Of a DNA stretch of 62,512 nt, positions 53,549 through 61,915 are shown piece after piece (the first letter of the stretch is position 1; the number at the start of each line of letters is the position of its first letter). This stretch comes from Bacillota bacterium (GTDB lineage: Bacteria; Bacillota; Sulfobacillia; Sulfobacillales; Sulfobacillaceae): positions 1 to 62,512 of the forward strand of contig JAJYHT010000084.1 in assembly GCA_021784595.1 (NCBI GenBank), in the 5' to 3' direction. The translations under genes and the position numbers were made by a program. Under the pieces are notes generated by a model. It was not told the origin of the DNA and ran no database searches. It saw nothing but the letters and a program-made list of their open reading frames with translations.

Positions 53549-53600
53549 TAGACGGGCGCTCTCAGAATTTTTATAATACTGTTGTCAGACGTCATACAAC
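53549..53600 (+). promoter_or_regulatory. Promoter and operator of the GntR-ABC sugar operon
   Basis: TAGACG (53549-53554), 17 bases, then TATAAT (53572-53577). Immediately after, at 53581-53600, is a 20-base imperfect palindrome with arms GTTGT and ACAAC around a central GACGTC. It covers the transcription start, where a GntR-type repressor could bind and regulate its own operon. Confidence 0.6.
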
Positions 53601-53612
53601 AGGAGAAACAAC

Positions 53613-54374
53613 ATGGGAGTGTCTCGCCCTTATTCGCGTCTGGAACTCGCCCGCCAAACCATTGAAACGCTCATGCGCCAACACGGGCCTGGCGAACGGC
53701 TGCCGTCCGAAGACCAATTGGCGGAGTTATGCGGCGTAAGCCGGCCTACGGTGCGCACCGCCTTAATTGCCTTGGAGCAAGAAGGCTTGGTCATTAGACG
53801 GCATGGCTTGGGAACGTTTGTTGTCAAGCCACGATCGACTATGAAGGCTCCACTGCAGTCGCTGTACAGTGTGGCGGATATTGTCCGAACCAATGGATAC
53901 GAGCCAACGATTACAGATGTTGACGTTAGTGAAGTGTCGTTGTCTAGCGAGGTTGCCCAAGCGTTGCACCAGGATCCAGACTGCCCAGGGTATCGGGTGG
54001 TTCGAACCGTATTGGCAAATGGGGATCCCGCGGTGTTTCTAATTGATTACTTGGCGCGGCAGATTAATGGAGTGCCCGTGGACTTGTCTGGTTTCAGGAC
54101 TCAAATGATCCCGTACCTTAAACGTCATGGCATTATCATGGCATATGCGGTGGCAGACCTGTCCCTCGGTCGGGCAACCGCGGAGACTGCGCATGCGTTA
54201 AATCTTTTGCCAGGGGATCCCGTGCTGCAATTGGCACAAGTCGCCTACACCGCGAACAACGAGCCCATTATTTACAGCATCGGGCATCACCGAGAAGGAT
54301 TTGTTACTTACAGTGTGGTGCGTACTATGAAAGACCCGCAGTCAGCCCAGTTTGAAGGAGGGCCCATACGGTGA
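53613..54374 (+). CDS. GntR-family regulator, HutC subfamily (UTRA domain)
   Basis: 253 residues. Winged-helix domain at about 10-75 (GERLPSEDQLAELCGVSRPTVRTAL, then IRRHGLGTFV) followed by a UTRA ligand-binding domain (about 90-240; LARQINGVPVDLSGF region, EPIIYSIGHHR). It is likely a repressor of the sugar transporter that follows, sensing a sugar or its phosphate. AGGAG lies before the ATG. A palindromic operator candidate lies 13-32 bases upstream. Its stop overlaps the next start (GTGA). Confidence 0.92.
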   Translation: MGVSRPYSRLELARQTIETLMRQHGPGERLPSEDQLAELCGVSRPTVRTALIALEQEGLVIRRHGLGTFVVKPRSTMKAPLQSLYSVADIVRTNGYEPTITDVDVSEVSLSSEVAQALHQDPDCPGYRVVRTVLANGDPAVFLIDYLARQINGVPVDLSGFRTQMIPYLKRHGIIMAYAVADLSLGRATAETAHALNLLPGDPVLQLAQVAYTANNEPIIYSIGHHREGFVTYSVVRTMKDPQSAQFEGGPIR

Positions 54375-55252
54375 ATGCGGAGCACAAGGCGCAGCCAATT
54401 GGTTACCTTTATCTCATGCCCGCGCTGATTGTGTTTCTATTATTTTGGATCGTGCCGTTAATGATGGTGGCAGGATTCTCCTTGTTTCATTTTGAGTATG
54501 GCACGCATCCAACGTGGGTGGGATTGAGTCAATATGTCTCCCTGTTCCAAACCAATCTATTCTGGCAATCCGTTCGTATCACCTTCGAATTTGCGATCGC
54601 CGTCGTGCTGGGCGGTACAGCCATTTCATTGTTATTCGCCACCCTGCTCTACAGCGGGTTGAGGGCACAAGGGCTGTTTCGCTCACTTTTTTTCCTTCCC
54701 TATGTGATGCCCGTTGTGGCCACGTCCACTGTGTGGCTTTGGATGTATCAGCCTAATCTTGGTCTTGTCGACCAATTGCTGGGCGCGTTGGGTTTTTCCA
54801 ACAAGATTGGGTGGGTTAACACACCAAACCTAGCTCTGGTCAGTCTGATTATTTATACCGTATGGCTTTCATTCGGATTTACCACACTCTTGTTTATGGC
54901 CGGGCTTACCAACATCTCCAATGAACTAACAGAGGCGGCAGCCGTAGATGGGGCCACTGCATGGCAACGGTTTTGGCGCATTACCTGGCCATTATTGTCA
55001 CCCACGACCTTCTTTGTACTGGTGGTCAACATGATCAACTCTTTCCAAGCCTTTACTCAGATCTACGCCCTAACTCGCGGGGGTCCCATAAATGGAACAA
55101 CCACGTTAACCTACTACATCTACCAGACCGCTTTCAATTATTTCCATTTTGGCCAGGCATCAGCTATCGCAGTAATCTTCTTTCTGTTGATTTTGGCGCT
55201 AACCGGGATCCAATTTTGGATTTCCCGGCGTTCAGTGTTCTACGAGGCGTGA
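54371..55252 (+). CDS. CUT1 sugar ABC transporter, permease 1 (MalF type)
   Basis: 293 residues with six membrane segments. The EAA loop EAAAVDGATAWQRFWRITWPLLSP (about residues 190-213) docks onto the ATPase. GTG 54371 overlaps the GntR stop by four bases and has GGAGGG upstream. Works with the permease and lipoprotein that follow; no ATPase gene is in the window, so a shared MsmX-like ATPase encoded elsewhere is likely. Confidence 0.93.
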   Translation: MNAEHKAQPIGYLYLMPALIVFLLFWIVPLMMVAGFSLFHFEYGTHPTWVGLSQYVSLFQTNLFWQSVRITFEFAIAVVLGGTAISLLFATLLYSGLRAQGLFRSLFFLPYVMPVVATSTVWLWMYQPNLGLVDQLLGALGFSNKIGWVNTPNLALVSLIIYTVWLSFGFTTLLFMAGLTNISNELTEAAAVDGATAWQRFWRITWPLLSPTTFFVLVVNMINSFQAFTQIYALTRGGPINGTTTLTYYIYQTAFNYFHFGQASAIAVIFFLLILALTGIQFWISRRSVFYEA

Positions 55253-55256
55253 AACC

Positions 55257-56078
55257 ATGATACGAAAGACGAAGCGTTTTTTAACCTACACATTTCTGAT
55301 TGCCAGCGTCGTGATTACGTTGTTTCCCATCTGGTGGATTTTTGCCACGTCATTGGAAACCAGTCGTCGGGCCTACAGTTTTCCAGGCGCTTTAATTCCC
55401 CAGCTGCATTGGCAAAATTACCGGGCGGCATGGCTTTTGGCGCCCTGGTTTCGGTTTTTGGCCAACTCAGTAGGAATTGGGTTGATCACTACCGTTCTCG
55501 CTTTATCTACCTCAATTTTAGCCGCCTATGCTCTGGTGTTTATGGCCAATCGATGGAACAAGCCTATTTTTGGGATCATTCTGGCCACTATGATGGTGCC
55601 TTTCTACTCGATAATGATCCCCGACTACTTAATCGTACGCGATCTCGGGTGGCTGAACAGCTATACTGCCCAAATCATACCCTTTGCTGCCAACGGATTT
55701 GCAGTATTTCTGCTGGTGCAATTTATGCGAACCTTCCCCAAAGAGTTGCGCGACGCAGCGCGAATCGATGGTGTCACCCAGTGGGGCTATCTATGGAAAA
55801 TCATAGTCCCCAATCTAATCCCAGCCATCACCACCGTTGGAATCTATCTGTTCCTGTTGAGTTGGAATGCCTTTTTGTGGCCATTAATTGTCACCAATGG
55901 ACCTCAGGTGCAACCAATTGGGTGTACCTTATTTTTGTGAGTGTCAACCGCCAACGGCACCGACTGGACAGTGCTGTCGGCGGCCGCCGCGATCACTACG
56001 CTCCCAGTCCTGGTGCTATACGCCGTAGCCCAAAAACAAATTGTAGAATCCGTAAGCCGGACCGGAATCAAGGGTTAG
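55257..56078 (+). pseudogene. CUT1 sugar ABC transporter, permease 2 (MalG type), with in-frame UGA
   Basis: Codons 1-227 encode a normal MalG-type permease, with an EAA loop ELRDAARIDGVTQWGYLWKI. A TGA at 55938-55940 stops it at codon 228. The same frame then continues without further stop for 45 codons to TAG 56076-56078: VSTANGTDWTVLSAAAAITTL, then PVLVLYAVAQKQIVESVSR, GIKG. That is exactly the usual MalG end, including the final TM helix. Only one base change (for example TGG, CGA or AGA to TGA) is needed. So it is a recent nonsense mutation, a sequencing error, or a read-through codon. Neighbouring genes are intact. Confidence 0.85.
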
Positions 56079-56200
56079 TACTATCCCGTTAAGGAGGTGG
56101 TGTGGCTGGGATTGGAAATCAATCCCAAAACTCCTCATCGCGCATCCGAATTTGACCTGTAGCACCGATCAGACACTTTAATCCCAAGGAGGCAATACTC

Positions 56201-57514
56201 GTGAACAATTGGAGCCTAGGTAAAAAGATGTTCTTAGCCGCATCCAGTGCAGCCCTGATGGCCACCACCTTAGCCGGGTGCGGCAGCAGCGCTGCGCCCA
56301 CCCCTGTGGCGCCATCGAACAAGCCCGTGACGATTACGTTTTGGAACGAAATGACCGGACCATACGAAATCGCATTATCCTCTGAAATTAGCCAGTTTCA
56401 TAAACTGCATCCCAATATTACGGTTCAAGACACCGTTGTACCCAACGATGCCGCATTGGAACCAAAGTTGTTAACGGCCATTGTAGCCCAAGACCCCCCC
56501 ACTCTTTCCCAAGTGAATCCTCCTTGGGCTACAGGATTCATTCAGACCGGCAGTCTCGTCAACCTCAGTCCCTTAATTAACGGACCACAGGGATTTTCCC
56601 TTTCGGCTTACTATCCGAATATGCTCAAAGCCGGAACGTGGCCCAATGGCGATCAATATCTGATGCCGTTCAACCTAGGAGCAGCAATCATGTACTACAA
56701 CAAAACCCAATTCCAACAGGCCGGTATTACCTCAACTCCCACGACATGGCAACAATTTACCCTCGATACCGCAAAACTCTCCACCAATGGCCGCCAAGCC
56801 TTCGCCATCACGTTGGTTCACACCTATCCCTGGCTTGCCTTTTTCTATCAAGCGGGCGGGAACTTCATTAATTCCAAGGGAATGCCCAATGCCGCCGCAT
56901 TCGCACCCAACGGGCCCGGCGTCAAGGCGCTTACTTTGTGGGGCAACATGATTAAGAACGGTTCAGCGGTGCTTACTCACGGATATGCATCCCAGACTGA
57001 TTTCGCCGATGGAACCAGTTCCATTTTGATCGGGACTACTGGATTCTATCCCTATCTTCAGCAAGCGGTAGCCGGAAAATTTCCGATCGGCATGGCTCCG
57101 TTGCCAGGTGACGTGAAGCAGGCGACCAGCCTCTTTGGGGGGTATCTGGGAATTTTTTCAAAATCCACTCCAGCACAGCAGGCTGCAGCTTTTGCTTTTG
57201 TGAAGTATCTCACATCCAAAGCGGGCACTCTATATTGGATGGAACACAGCGAAGGCTATCTTCCCGTACGAAGTGATGTGGAACAAGAAGCCGCAAGCTT
57301 TTTAGCCACGCACCCGGCCCAAGCCGTCTCATTAAGTGTGTTGCCGTATGCCAAAATGTCGCCTAAGGTTGCCTGGTGGGATGAGTTTTCCCACGAAGTC
57401 CTGATGAATGCCATCGTTTCGGTCCTGATTAACAAAGCAACTCCCGTACAAGCCATGCAACAAGCGTATCAACAGGCCAAGGTCTTGGCCCAAAAGGACG
57501 GCACGTACCAGTAA
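56201..57514 (+). CDS. Sugar ABC transporter substrate-binding lipoprotein
   Basis: 437 residues; the signal ends in the lipobox LAGC (TTLAGCGSS, about residue 28), so it is anchored outside the membrane. The body begins VTITFWNEMTGPYE and has the MalE-like fold motifs (PPTLSQVNPPWATGFIQTG, YYNKTQFQQAGITSTPTTWQQF). It captures an oligosaccharide for the two permeases upstream. GTG 56201 has GGAGG at 8 bases. A large hairpin follows the stop. Confidence 0.92.
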   Translation: MNNWSLGKKMFLAASSAALMATTLAGCGSSAAPTPVAPSNKPVTITFWNEMTGPYEIALSSEISQFHKLHPNITVQDTVVPNDAALEPKLLTAIVAQDPPTLSQVNPPWATGFIQTGSLVNLSPLINGPQGFSLSAYYPNMLKAGTWPNGDQYLMPFNLGAAIMYYNKTQFQQAGITSTPTTWQQFTLDTAKLSTNGRQAFAITLVHTYPWLAFFYQAGGNFINSKGMPNAAAFAPNGPGVKALTLWGNMIKNGSAVLTHGYASQTDFADGTSSILIGTTGFYPYLQQAVAGKFPIGMAPLPGDVKQATSLFGGYLGIFSKSTPAQQAAAFAFVKYLTSKAGTLYWMEHSEGYLPVRSDVEQEAASFLATHPAQAVSLSVLPYAKMSPKVAWWDEFSHEVLMNAIVSVLINKATPVQAMQQAYQQAKVLAQKDGTYQ

Positions 57515-57530
57515 TCTTCAACCAAGAATC

Positions 57531-57568
57531 TAAGCCGCCGCATCGAGACAACTCGGAGCGGCGGCTTA
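57531..57568 (+). terminator. Strong hairpin after the sugar-transporter operon
   Basis: TAAGCCGCCGC (57531-57541) pairs perfectly with GCGGCGGCTTA (57558-57568) over 11 bases, with CGAG/CTCG pairing inside the loop. There is only a short T group after it (GCATTT), but position and stability fit an operon end. Confidence 0.6.
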
Positions 57569-57701
57569 CGCATTTAAAACTGCTCGCCACCTCTTCCTCA
57601 AGGGGGGCATGTCCTCGGGGCAGCCACGCCTTGGCTTATCTCATTGTTGCCTTGCCGAGCAATGTTTTTCCCAGATATATTCTTGCCGATTCGCCTAACG
57701 C

Positions 57702-57941
57702 GTGACAGCAGGAGGACCGGAATTAAAGACCTACGCAGAAAACGCCGGATGGACACGTCTGTCTAACAACCCCTACAATGGGCTGTATCAGTTGGGGGAC
57801 TATTGTCCCGTATGGGCTGCTAGGCAGTACACGACGGATTATCTTAGCAATGCATCGCCCAGTTCGAGTGTTCCCGGATCAGGTCTTGTGTACATGGTCG
57901 GTGTGCATAATTTGTCTCAGTCCGATTATGTGTACTCATAG
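57702..57941 (+). CDS. Short unknown ORF, possibly the end of a worn gene
   Basis: 79 residues from a GTG without a good ribosome binding site. It has Tyr-rich parts (NNPYNGLYQLGDY, AARQYTTDYL) and ends DYVYS; no family recognised. A hairpin (57984-58021) follows. Doubtful as a real gene. Confidence 0.25.
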   Translation: MTAGGPELKTYAENAGWTRLSNNPYNGLYQLGDYCPVWAARQYTTDYLSNASPSSSVPGSGLVYMVGVHNLSQSDYVYS

Positions 57942-57983
57942 GGATTGATTTTGCTAACAGATCGTGTGATTTCATCAAGTGGA

Positions 57984-58021
57984 GGGCTAAACGGTCTTCT
58001 CAAATGAGGGCCGTTTTGCCC
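57984..58021. terminator. Hairpin between convergent genes
   Basis: GGGC-t-AAACGG pairs with CCGTTT-t-GCCC, with a loop of about 16 bases. It lies 25 bases after the end of the lipoprotein gene (minus strand) and after the short plus-strand ORF, so it can serve both directions. No T tract follows. Confidence 0.5.
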
Positions 58022-58046
58022 TGCCATGGTCCCTGCGAATAGGCCG

Positions 58047-58661
58047 TTAGAGTTTGGTGAAAGATTCCGCAATGGTATCGATTTGCGTTTGGGATAATCC
58101 TCCAATGAAATAGTACATGCCGTGTATATGAAAAGTTAGCGACGGTCCGCCCCCACTTGCGGATGCGGGTTGATTCCATGTTCCGGTAACAGACGATCCC
58201 AATATCGTGAGGGGCACCGTCCTCATGACCGCGCCACCTGTGAGCATTGGCTTGGTAGACTCCTGAACACTAACGTTATTATATTGTATTAAGAGCATGT
58301 ATACTCCCTCACTCGTGAGGAGTCTTTGCGTGTATTGCAACTGCGATCCGAATCCGTGCATAGGGACATCCACCGCTGGCAAACCGACCGATTGGGCCGC
58401 CTGCATGATGAATGATTTTTGTTGACGCGTATACAGGATTGCACTTTCCGCGTGGGATGTAGTGCTAGAGGACCGACTGGGCACCGTGGATGACGGCCTT
58501 GTCGACGATGTCCAAGAGGATGCGGAAGTCGATGGACTCACCGTTTGTGAATGATGACTGGGAGCAATACCTTCGGGGTGTTCGCTAGTGCCACATCCCG
58601 CGAGGACAATACTGCTCAAAAGAATGGCCGAGCCGAGTACCCAATGTTTTAGTTTTATCAT
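58047..58661 (-). CDS. Lipoprotein of unknown function
   Basis: 204 residues. Signal with lipobox LAGC (SIVLAGCGTS, Cys23). A Ser/Thr-rich linker at about 30-75 leads to a C-terminal domain (about 80-204) with no motif that I know. So it is an anchored surface protein with a flexible stalk. The ATG has GGAGG at good distance. Serine runs and base use resemble the host. The gene is flanked by hairpins and element debris. Confidence 0.75.
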   Translation of the reverse strand: MIKLKHWVLGSAILLSSIVLAGCGTSEHPEGIAPSHHSQTVSPSTSASSWTSSTRPSSTVPSRSSSTTSHAESAILYTRQQKSFIMQAAQSVGLPAVDVPMHGFGSQLQYTQRLLTSEGVYMLLIQYNNVSVQESTKPMLTGGAVMRTVPLTILGSSVTGTWNQPASASGGGPSLTFHIHGMYYFIGGLSQTQIDTIAESFTKL

Positions 58662-58847
58662 GCGATGATTCCTCCGTGGGTTTTAAAAAGTTAAAAAGTT
58701 TGCCGGGATTCTCAGACGTGACAGGCCGCCGCGCCGCTGTTGCTGATAAATGTTTGCCATAATCCCATCCGTAAGGAATGGTCGCACTAATCATCGCAAG
58801 TATATAACGACGCCGACTCTCGGAGCGTTACTGAGAATGACTGACAG

Positions 58848-59273
58848 ATGATTCACAAAAACCTCAAGACAAACAGGCTGTCAGTACCCTCCGGCAACAA
58901 CTCGCCGACTACCAGCAATTCAACGCGCTGGGCCCGCACCATCCGGGAGCAGACAGGACAAGCCGACACCGCGGACAAAAAATGGCTGCAAGCCCTGCGG
59001 GCTCTAGCTGCGGGCACGCTCCAATTCTGTCACCGGGAACACCTCATCCACTTCCCTGATGACGTGACTCCCGAGAACGTCATCCGCACCGTGCAACACG
59101 GCCTCGTCAGAGACACCGGCCTCAATCAACGCATCTGGTCGCACGGCAATAAAATCATCTCGGATGCCCTGCTCAACAACGAAATCACCATCGACGCAGT
59201 GGCAGAGGCATTAAGTCTGGATTACCCGACAGCAGTTTTCCGGCTAGCACACAGCCTTCCTCGTCCATCGTGA
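58848..59273 (+). pseudogene. Frameshifted unknown gene fragment
   Basis: In one frame (about 58865-58925) the product reads KQAVSTLRQQLADYQQFNAL; a frame change then leads into ARTIREQTGQADTADKKWLQ and a long helical part to HSLPRPS. The two belong together, so one frameshift has broken the gene. I do not know the family. No clear start site is visible. Codon choice resembles real coding sequence. Confidence 0.4.
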
Positions 59274-59274
59274 T

Positions 59275-59610
59275 GCCCGCCATGATTTACCGGAGATCCA
59301 GGCGATGGTCTCTCGAATGCCCCCAAGTAAGACTCACCGGGGCCGTCGGCCCCGTGTCAGGCGACGGATAATCGCCCATGAGGGCATAGGCGGTGGTATC
59401 AGAGTGCACCAGGTCTACAAGTGCTATATTGCGAACTCGGCGATGTCAACGGGAAATCGCCAAGATACGTTCCCCCGGCGAGGTCCGACATTGAAAGGGA
59501 TCCCACGGTAACAGCGTATTCAATAAATCGACAAATCCAATGGCATCCGCCATCCCCCGAATCACAGGCGCGGCGCCAACGACCCGACTGGGCACCTCGA
59601 CAAGTTTCAT
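59275..59610 (-). pseudogene. IS1634-type (DUF4277) transposase relic
   Basis: On the minus strand, VEVPSRVVGAAPVIRGMADAIG, then FVDLLNTLLPWDP, CRTSPGERILAIS are the usual N-terminus of IS1634-family transposases. After a stop and a deletion comes DTTAYALMGDYPSPD and WGHSRDHRLDLR, the later DTT...GDY...YSKDHRPDL part of the same family. The rest is gone. Inactive. Confidence 0.65.
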
Positions 59611-59990
59611 AAGGGGAATATTCAACACAAAATCGAAAAATGTTTGCGATAATATTGTGACTATAATTAATATAACAATGCCAATTTTTAGTTGCGGAGT
59701 ACCTGATACGTCGCCATATTCCCGACCCCAAAACGGATTCGGAGGTTGTCTGAGTAACCGCCCTAGGAACTGCTCCCGAACGGGATTGTGCACCCGGACC
59801 CTGACGAGAAAGAGCTTGAGGCTCGGGACAGATCAGCCCCCTAACCAGGCTATCCCGCCTGCAGGATTTTCCTCGCTTTCCAGAACATACTGGGCCATTT
59901 CCAGCGCAAAACCACAGGATCGGATGGGGGATGGTGTCGAATCTTGAACCCATGCCTCGCCATTTCCCCTACGAAAGGACTACCCCTGTC

Positions 59991-60455
59991 ATGCTTCGCG
60001 TTCGACGTTTGCTGGCCGCCGGCCTCATCGCCGCCCTAATTAGCCCCACGGTTCCGGCTTTTGCCGCTACGCTAATCGTCTCCAATCCCGCCGCAGTGCC
60101 CACCATCGGTCCCACCCGCACCATCTTAGGCGCCAATCCGATGCCCTTGACACCATTAGGAAAACCCGGCCCGATTCCGTCCGCAAGCGCGGGCGGCAAT
60201 ACGGTCGCTTGGCCCCATCCGGGATCGCAGCCGATTGAACTGGTCCAGGATCGCACCGCGACCAGCCAGACCTTTCTCAATCCCAACGGAACGTTCACCA
60301 CCGTGGTGTCACCTCAGGCCCGGTTTTATCAGAGCCCCAACACGCATGTGTGGCATGCCCTCAACACGAAGCTGACGGCCGATGCGGCAGGAACCGGATT
60401 TCACACGCCCAGCACGCCGTTTGGCCTCCGCATTGCCCAAACCCTTGTATGTAGT
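59991..60455 (+). pseudogene. N-terminus of an RHS/WapA-like secreted protein, cut by an ISL3-type element
   Basis: The first 30 residues are a signal peptide (MLRVRRLLAAGLIAALISPT). Then come IELVQDRTATSQTFLNPNGT and FTTVVSPQARFYQ, features of the leading region of RHS-repeat or polymorphic-toxin proteins. At about 60455 the sequence changes into an ISL3-like end and the frame soon stops. So only about 155 residues of a normally very large gene remain; no YD repeats, toxin tip or immunity gene follow in the window. Confidence 0.65.
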
Positions 60456-60747
60456 CAAATAGAAATGGACAGTTTCATCACTGAAATTGGCTCTTGGTCA
60501 CTTTTGGTGCAGGGAGGAATGATGGTACATAATGTCAAATAGACATGGAAACCCTGTAGGAGGTGTTTCCATGTCTATTTCCATTTTACCCGATTATCCG
60601 AACATGACGATTGACATGATTGTCGGAGAGATGTGTCCGATTCAGGTCGTCCTCATCTCTCGGGTAACCGTCGCTCCTTGTCCTCGGTGCAGCACACCGA
60701 GCACGCGAATCCGAGGCACGTATCGAGTAGGTAGAACGCGGCCTTGA
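60455..60747 (+). mobile_element. ISL3-type element, left end with 5' part of the transposase (truncated)
   Basis: From about 60455 the sequence has an IS-like left end. A transposase frame begins at ATG 60571 with MSISILPDYPNMTIDMIVGE, and CPRCSTPSTRIRGTYRV carries the zinc-finger CxxC typical of ISL3-family transposases. After about 55 residues it is broken by a group II intron end or another junction near 60735. Only the first tenth of the element is present, so it is inactive. Confidence 0.65.
60537..60580 (+). promoter_or_regulatory. 16-base-pair hairpin hiding the transposase start site
   Basis: AAATAGACATGGAAAC (60537-60552) is perfectly complementary to GTTTCCATGTCTATTT (60565-60580). 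The 12-base loop holds AGGAGG and the ATG (60571) lies in the right arm. Transcripts entering from outside the element would fold and keep ribosomes off, as known for IS10 or IS200-type elements. Confidence 0.7.
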
Positions 60748-61190
60748 GGCTTGGCCGTCATGGCGAGTTTCCCTTGGCCCGCGAACCCCCTCAGAACCGG
60801 ACGTGCGCAATTAACGCATCCGGCTCCCCAAAACACTCACCCTGAATCTTCCTGTTCGTTGCGTCACCCGCGGCGATGGGAGGTGGAACCACGGTTTCAC
60901 GGCCCAATCTGTCCATGCTCGGGGGCTGCGCTGACTTCGTCGACGAAGCGATTGCCACCACGCACGATGAATCGCCTGGCGGACCCGCGTCAGCACCGAT
61001 ATCGCGGTGCCATACCCAAAATACTGGTAGAACCCGCGAAGCCGTTGGGTCAGTTCCTGCTGCTGAAGCGCGGGTGGCGCGTGGCGATTGGCCTGCATCC
61101 ACTGTTTCGTCGCGAAGAGGAGAACTGTGCGGAGATGCATTGGACCCAGGCGTATAAGCCAAGTACCCTTGTGACGACTGTGAGTATACT
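60740..61190 (-). mobile_element. Group II intron 3' part with maturase end (truncated)
   Basis: On the minus strand, GGGAGCCGGATGCG ... GCGCACGTCCGGTTCTGAGG (about 60793-60832) is the usual group II intron hairpin. Before it lies a maturase end (about 61160-60811): QWMQANRHAPP, QQQELTQRLRGFYQYFGYGT, AIHRAWWQSLRRRSQRSP, LPSPRV. The reverse transcriptase part is missing. A stop ends the protein at 60811. The intron is a 3' remnant and so cannot move. Confidence 0.75.
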
Positions 61191-61406
61191 GTAGGGCCGT
61201 CTTGCAACTGCTCATCGCCTGATAGCGCAATGGTGCCAACGGACGATGACACTCCGACAGCTGACCAAATGCTCGTCAGCGGGAACCTGTTGCCGTACCT
61301 CGCTGTGGTGGAGCTGAGCAAGAAGAAGTTGTTCGATATCGTAAATGTCACGGTACTTGCCTGCGACGCGCCCGACAGATCACTGCCGGAGGGCGTGGGC
61401 TTATTC

Positions 61407-61601
61407 ACTATTGATAAATACTCCGGTATACTGAACATGACACAAGGCACTTGAGTGACCTTTATCACAGATCACGGCGCATAAGGCTGGGGGGTCCGGC
61501 AGCCTGCCGAAGATCCGTGTGAAGGGGGTGGGGCCATGCACCTATGGGTGTTAATTCTCCCGGTGTGGCTTATCGCCCGTCAAAACAAACGCGGTAAGTA
61601 A
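61407..61601 (+). CDS. 21-residue hydrophobic small ORF (61536-61601) with promoter
   Basis: ATG 61536 is preceded by GGGGGTGGGG at 3-5 bases; the peptide is MHLWVLILPVWLIARQNK plus RGK: one short hydrophobic helix and a basic tail, the layout of type I toxins and other membrane micro-peptides. A promoter of TTCACT, 17 bases, TATACT lies at about 61407-61434, leaving a leader of about 95 bases. The stop is directly followed by a hairpin (61604-61632). Function not known; could also be a chance frame. Confidence 0.45.
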
Positions 61602-61603
61602 AA

Positions 61604-61632
61604 AAACCACCCTGCAATAAGCAGAGTGGTTT
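61604..61632 (-). terminator. Hairpin with T tract on the minus strand
   Basis: AAACCAC-c-CTGC pairs with GCAG-a-GTGGTTT. On the minus strand seven T follow (61600-61606 as A), so it should end transcripts that come from the right, overlapping the 3' end of the small-ORF mRNA. On the plus strand its T tail is short. Confidence 0.65.
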
Positions 61633-61692
61633 CCGTTAAATGACTCCCTCGGCAGGACCTCCGACCAGTCACATGGTCGTGCTACCAATGTC

Positions 61693-61732
61693 CCTCCCTG
61701 ATCCAATCACGATCAGGGAGGTTTTCTTTTTC
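61693..61732 (+). terminator. Strong intrinsic terminator, plus strand
   Basis: CCTCCCTGATC (61693-61703) and GATCAGGGAGG (61711-61721) form a perfect 11-base stem with a 7-base loop, followed by TTTTCTTTTT. It is the best terminator in the window and would end the small-ORF transcript if that passes the first hairpin. Confidence 0.88.
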
Positions 61733-61915
61733 TATTATGCACTCGCTACGACCATTTATGCAATAAGGCATCACACATCCAGATACGCTCACTTATACGC
61801 CTATACGCCGTCGGAGAGTGATCTCGCCAGCACGACGAACGCTTATCGTCCATTCCCCTCTGTTGGTATTGGCCACTAACACTGTCGTAGCAGAGGGGAC
61901 GGGATCCACGTATAG
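61733..61915. other. Intergenic stretch before the IS3 element
   Basis: Short open frames only; nothing with a ribosome binding site or family motif. No more hairpins of note. Confidence 0.35.

Noticed and set aside
58848-59273. Reading this ORF as part of the IS1634-type element
   Set aside because: It is on the opposite strand and its helical product shows none of the transposase motifs seen at 59275-59610.
60791-61468. A 225-codon minus-strand frame over the group II intron maturase end
   Set aside because: The maturase motifs are in another frame; this one is Ser-rich with no motif.
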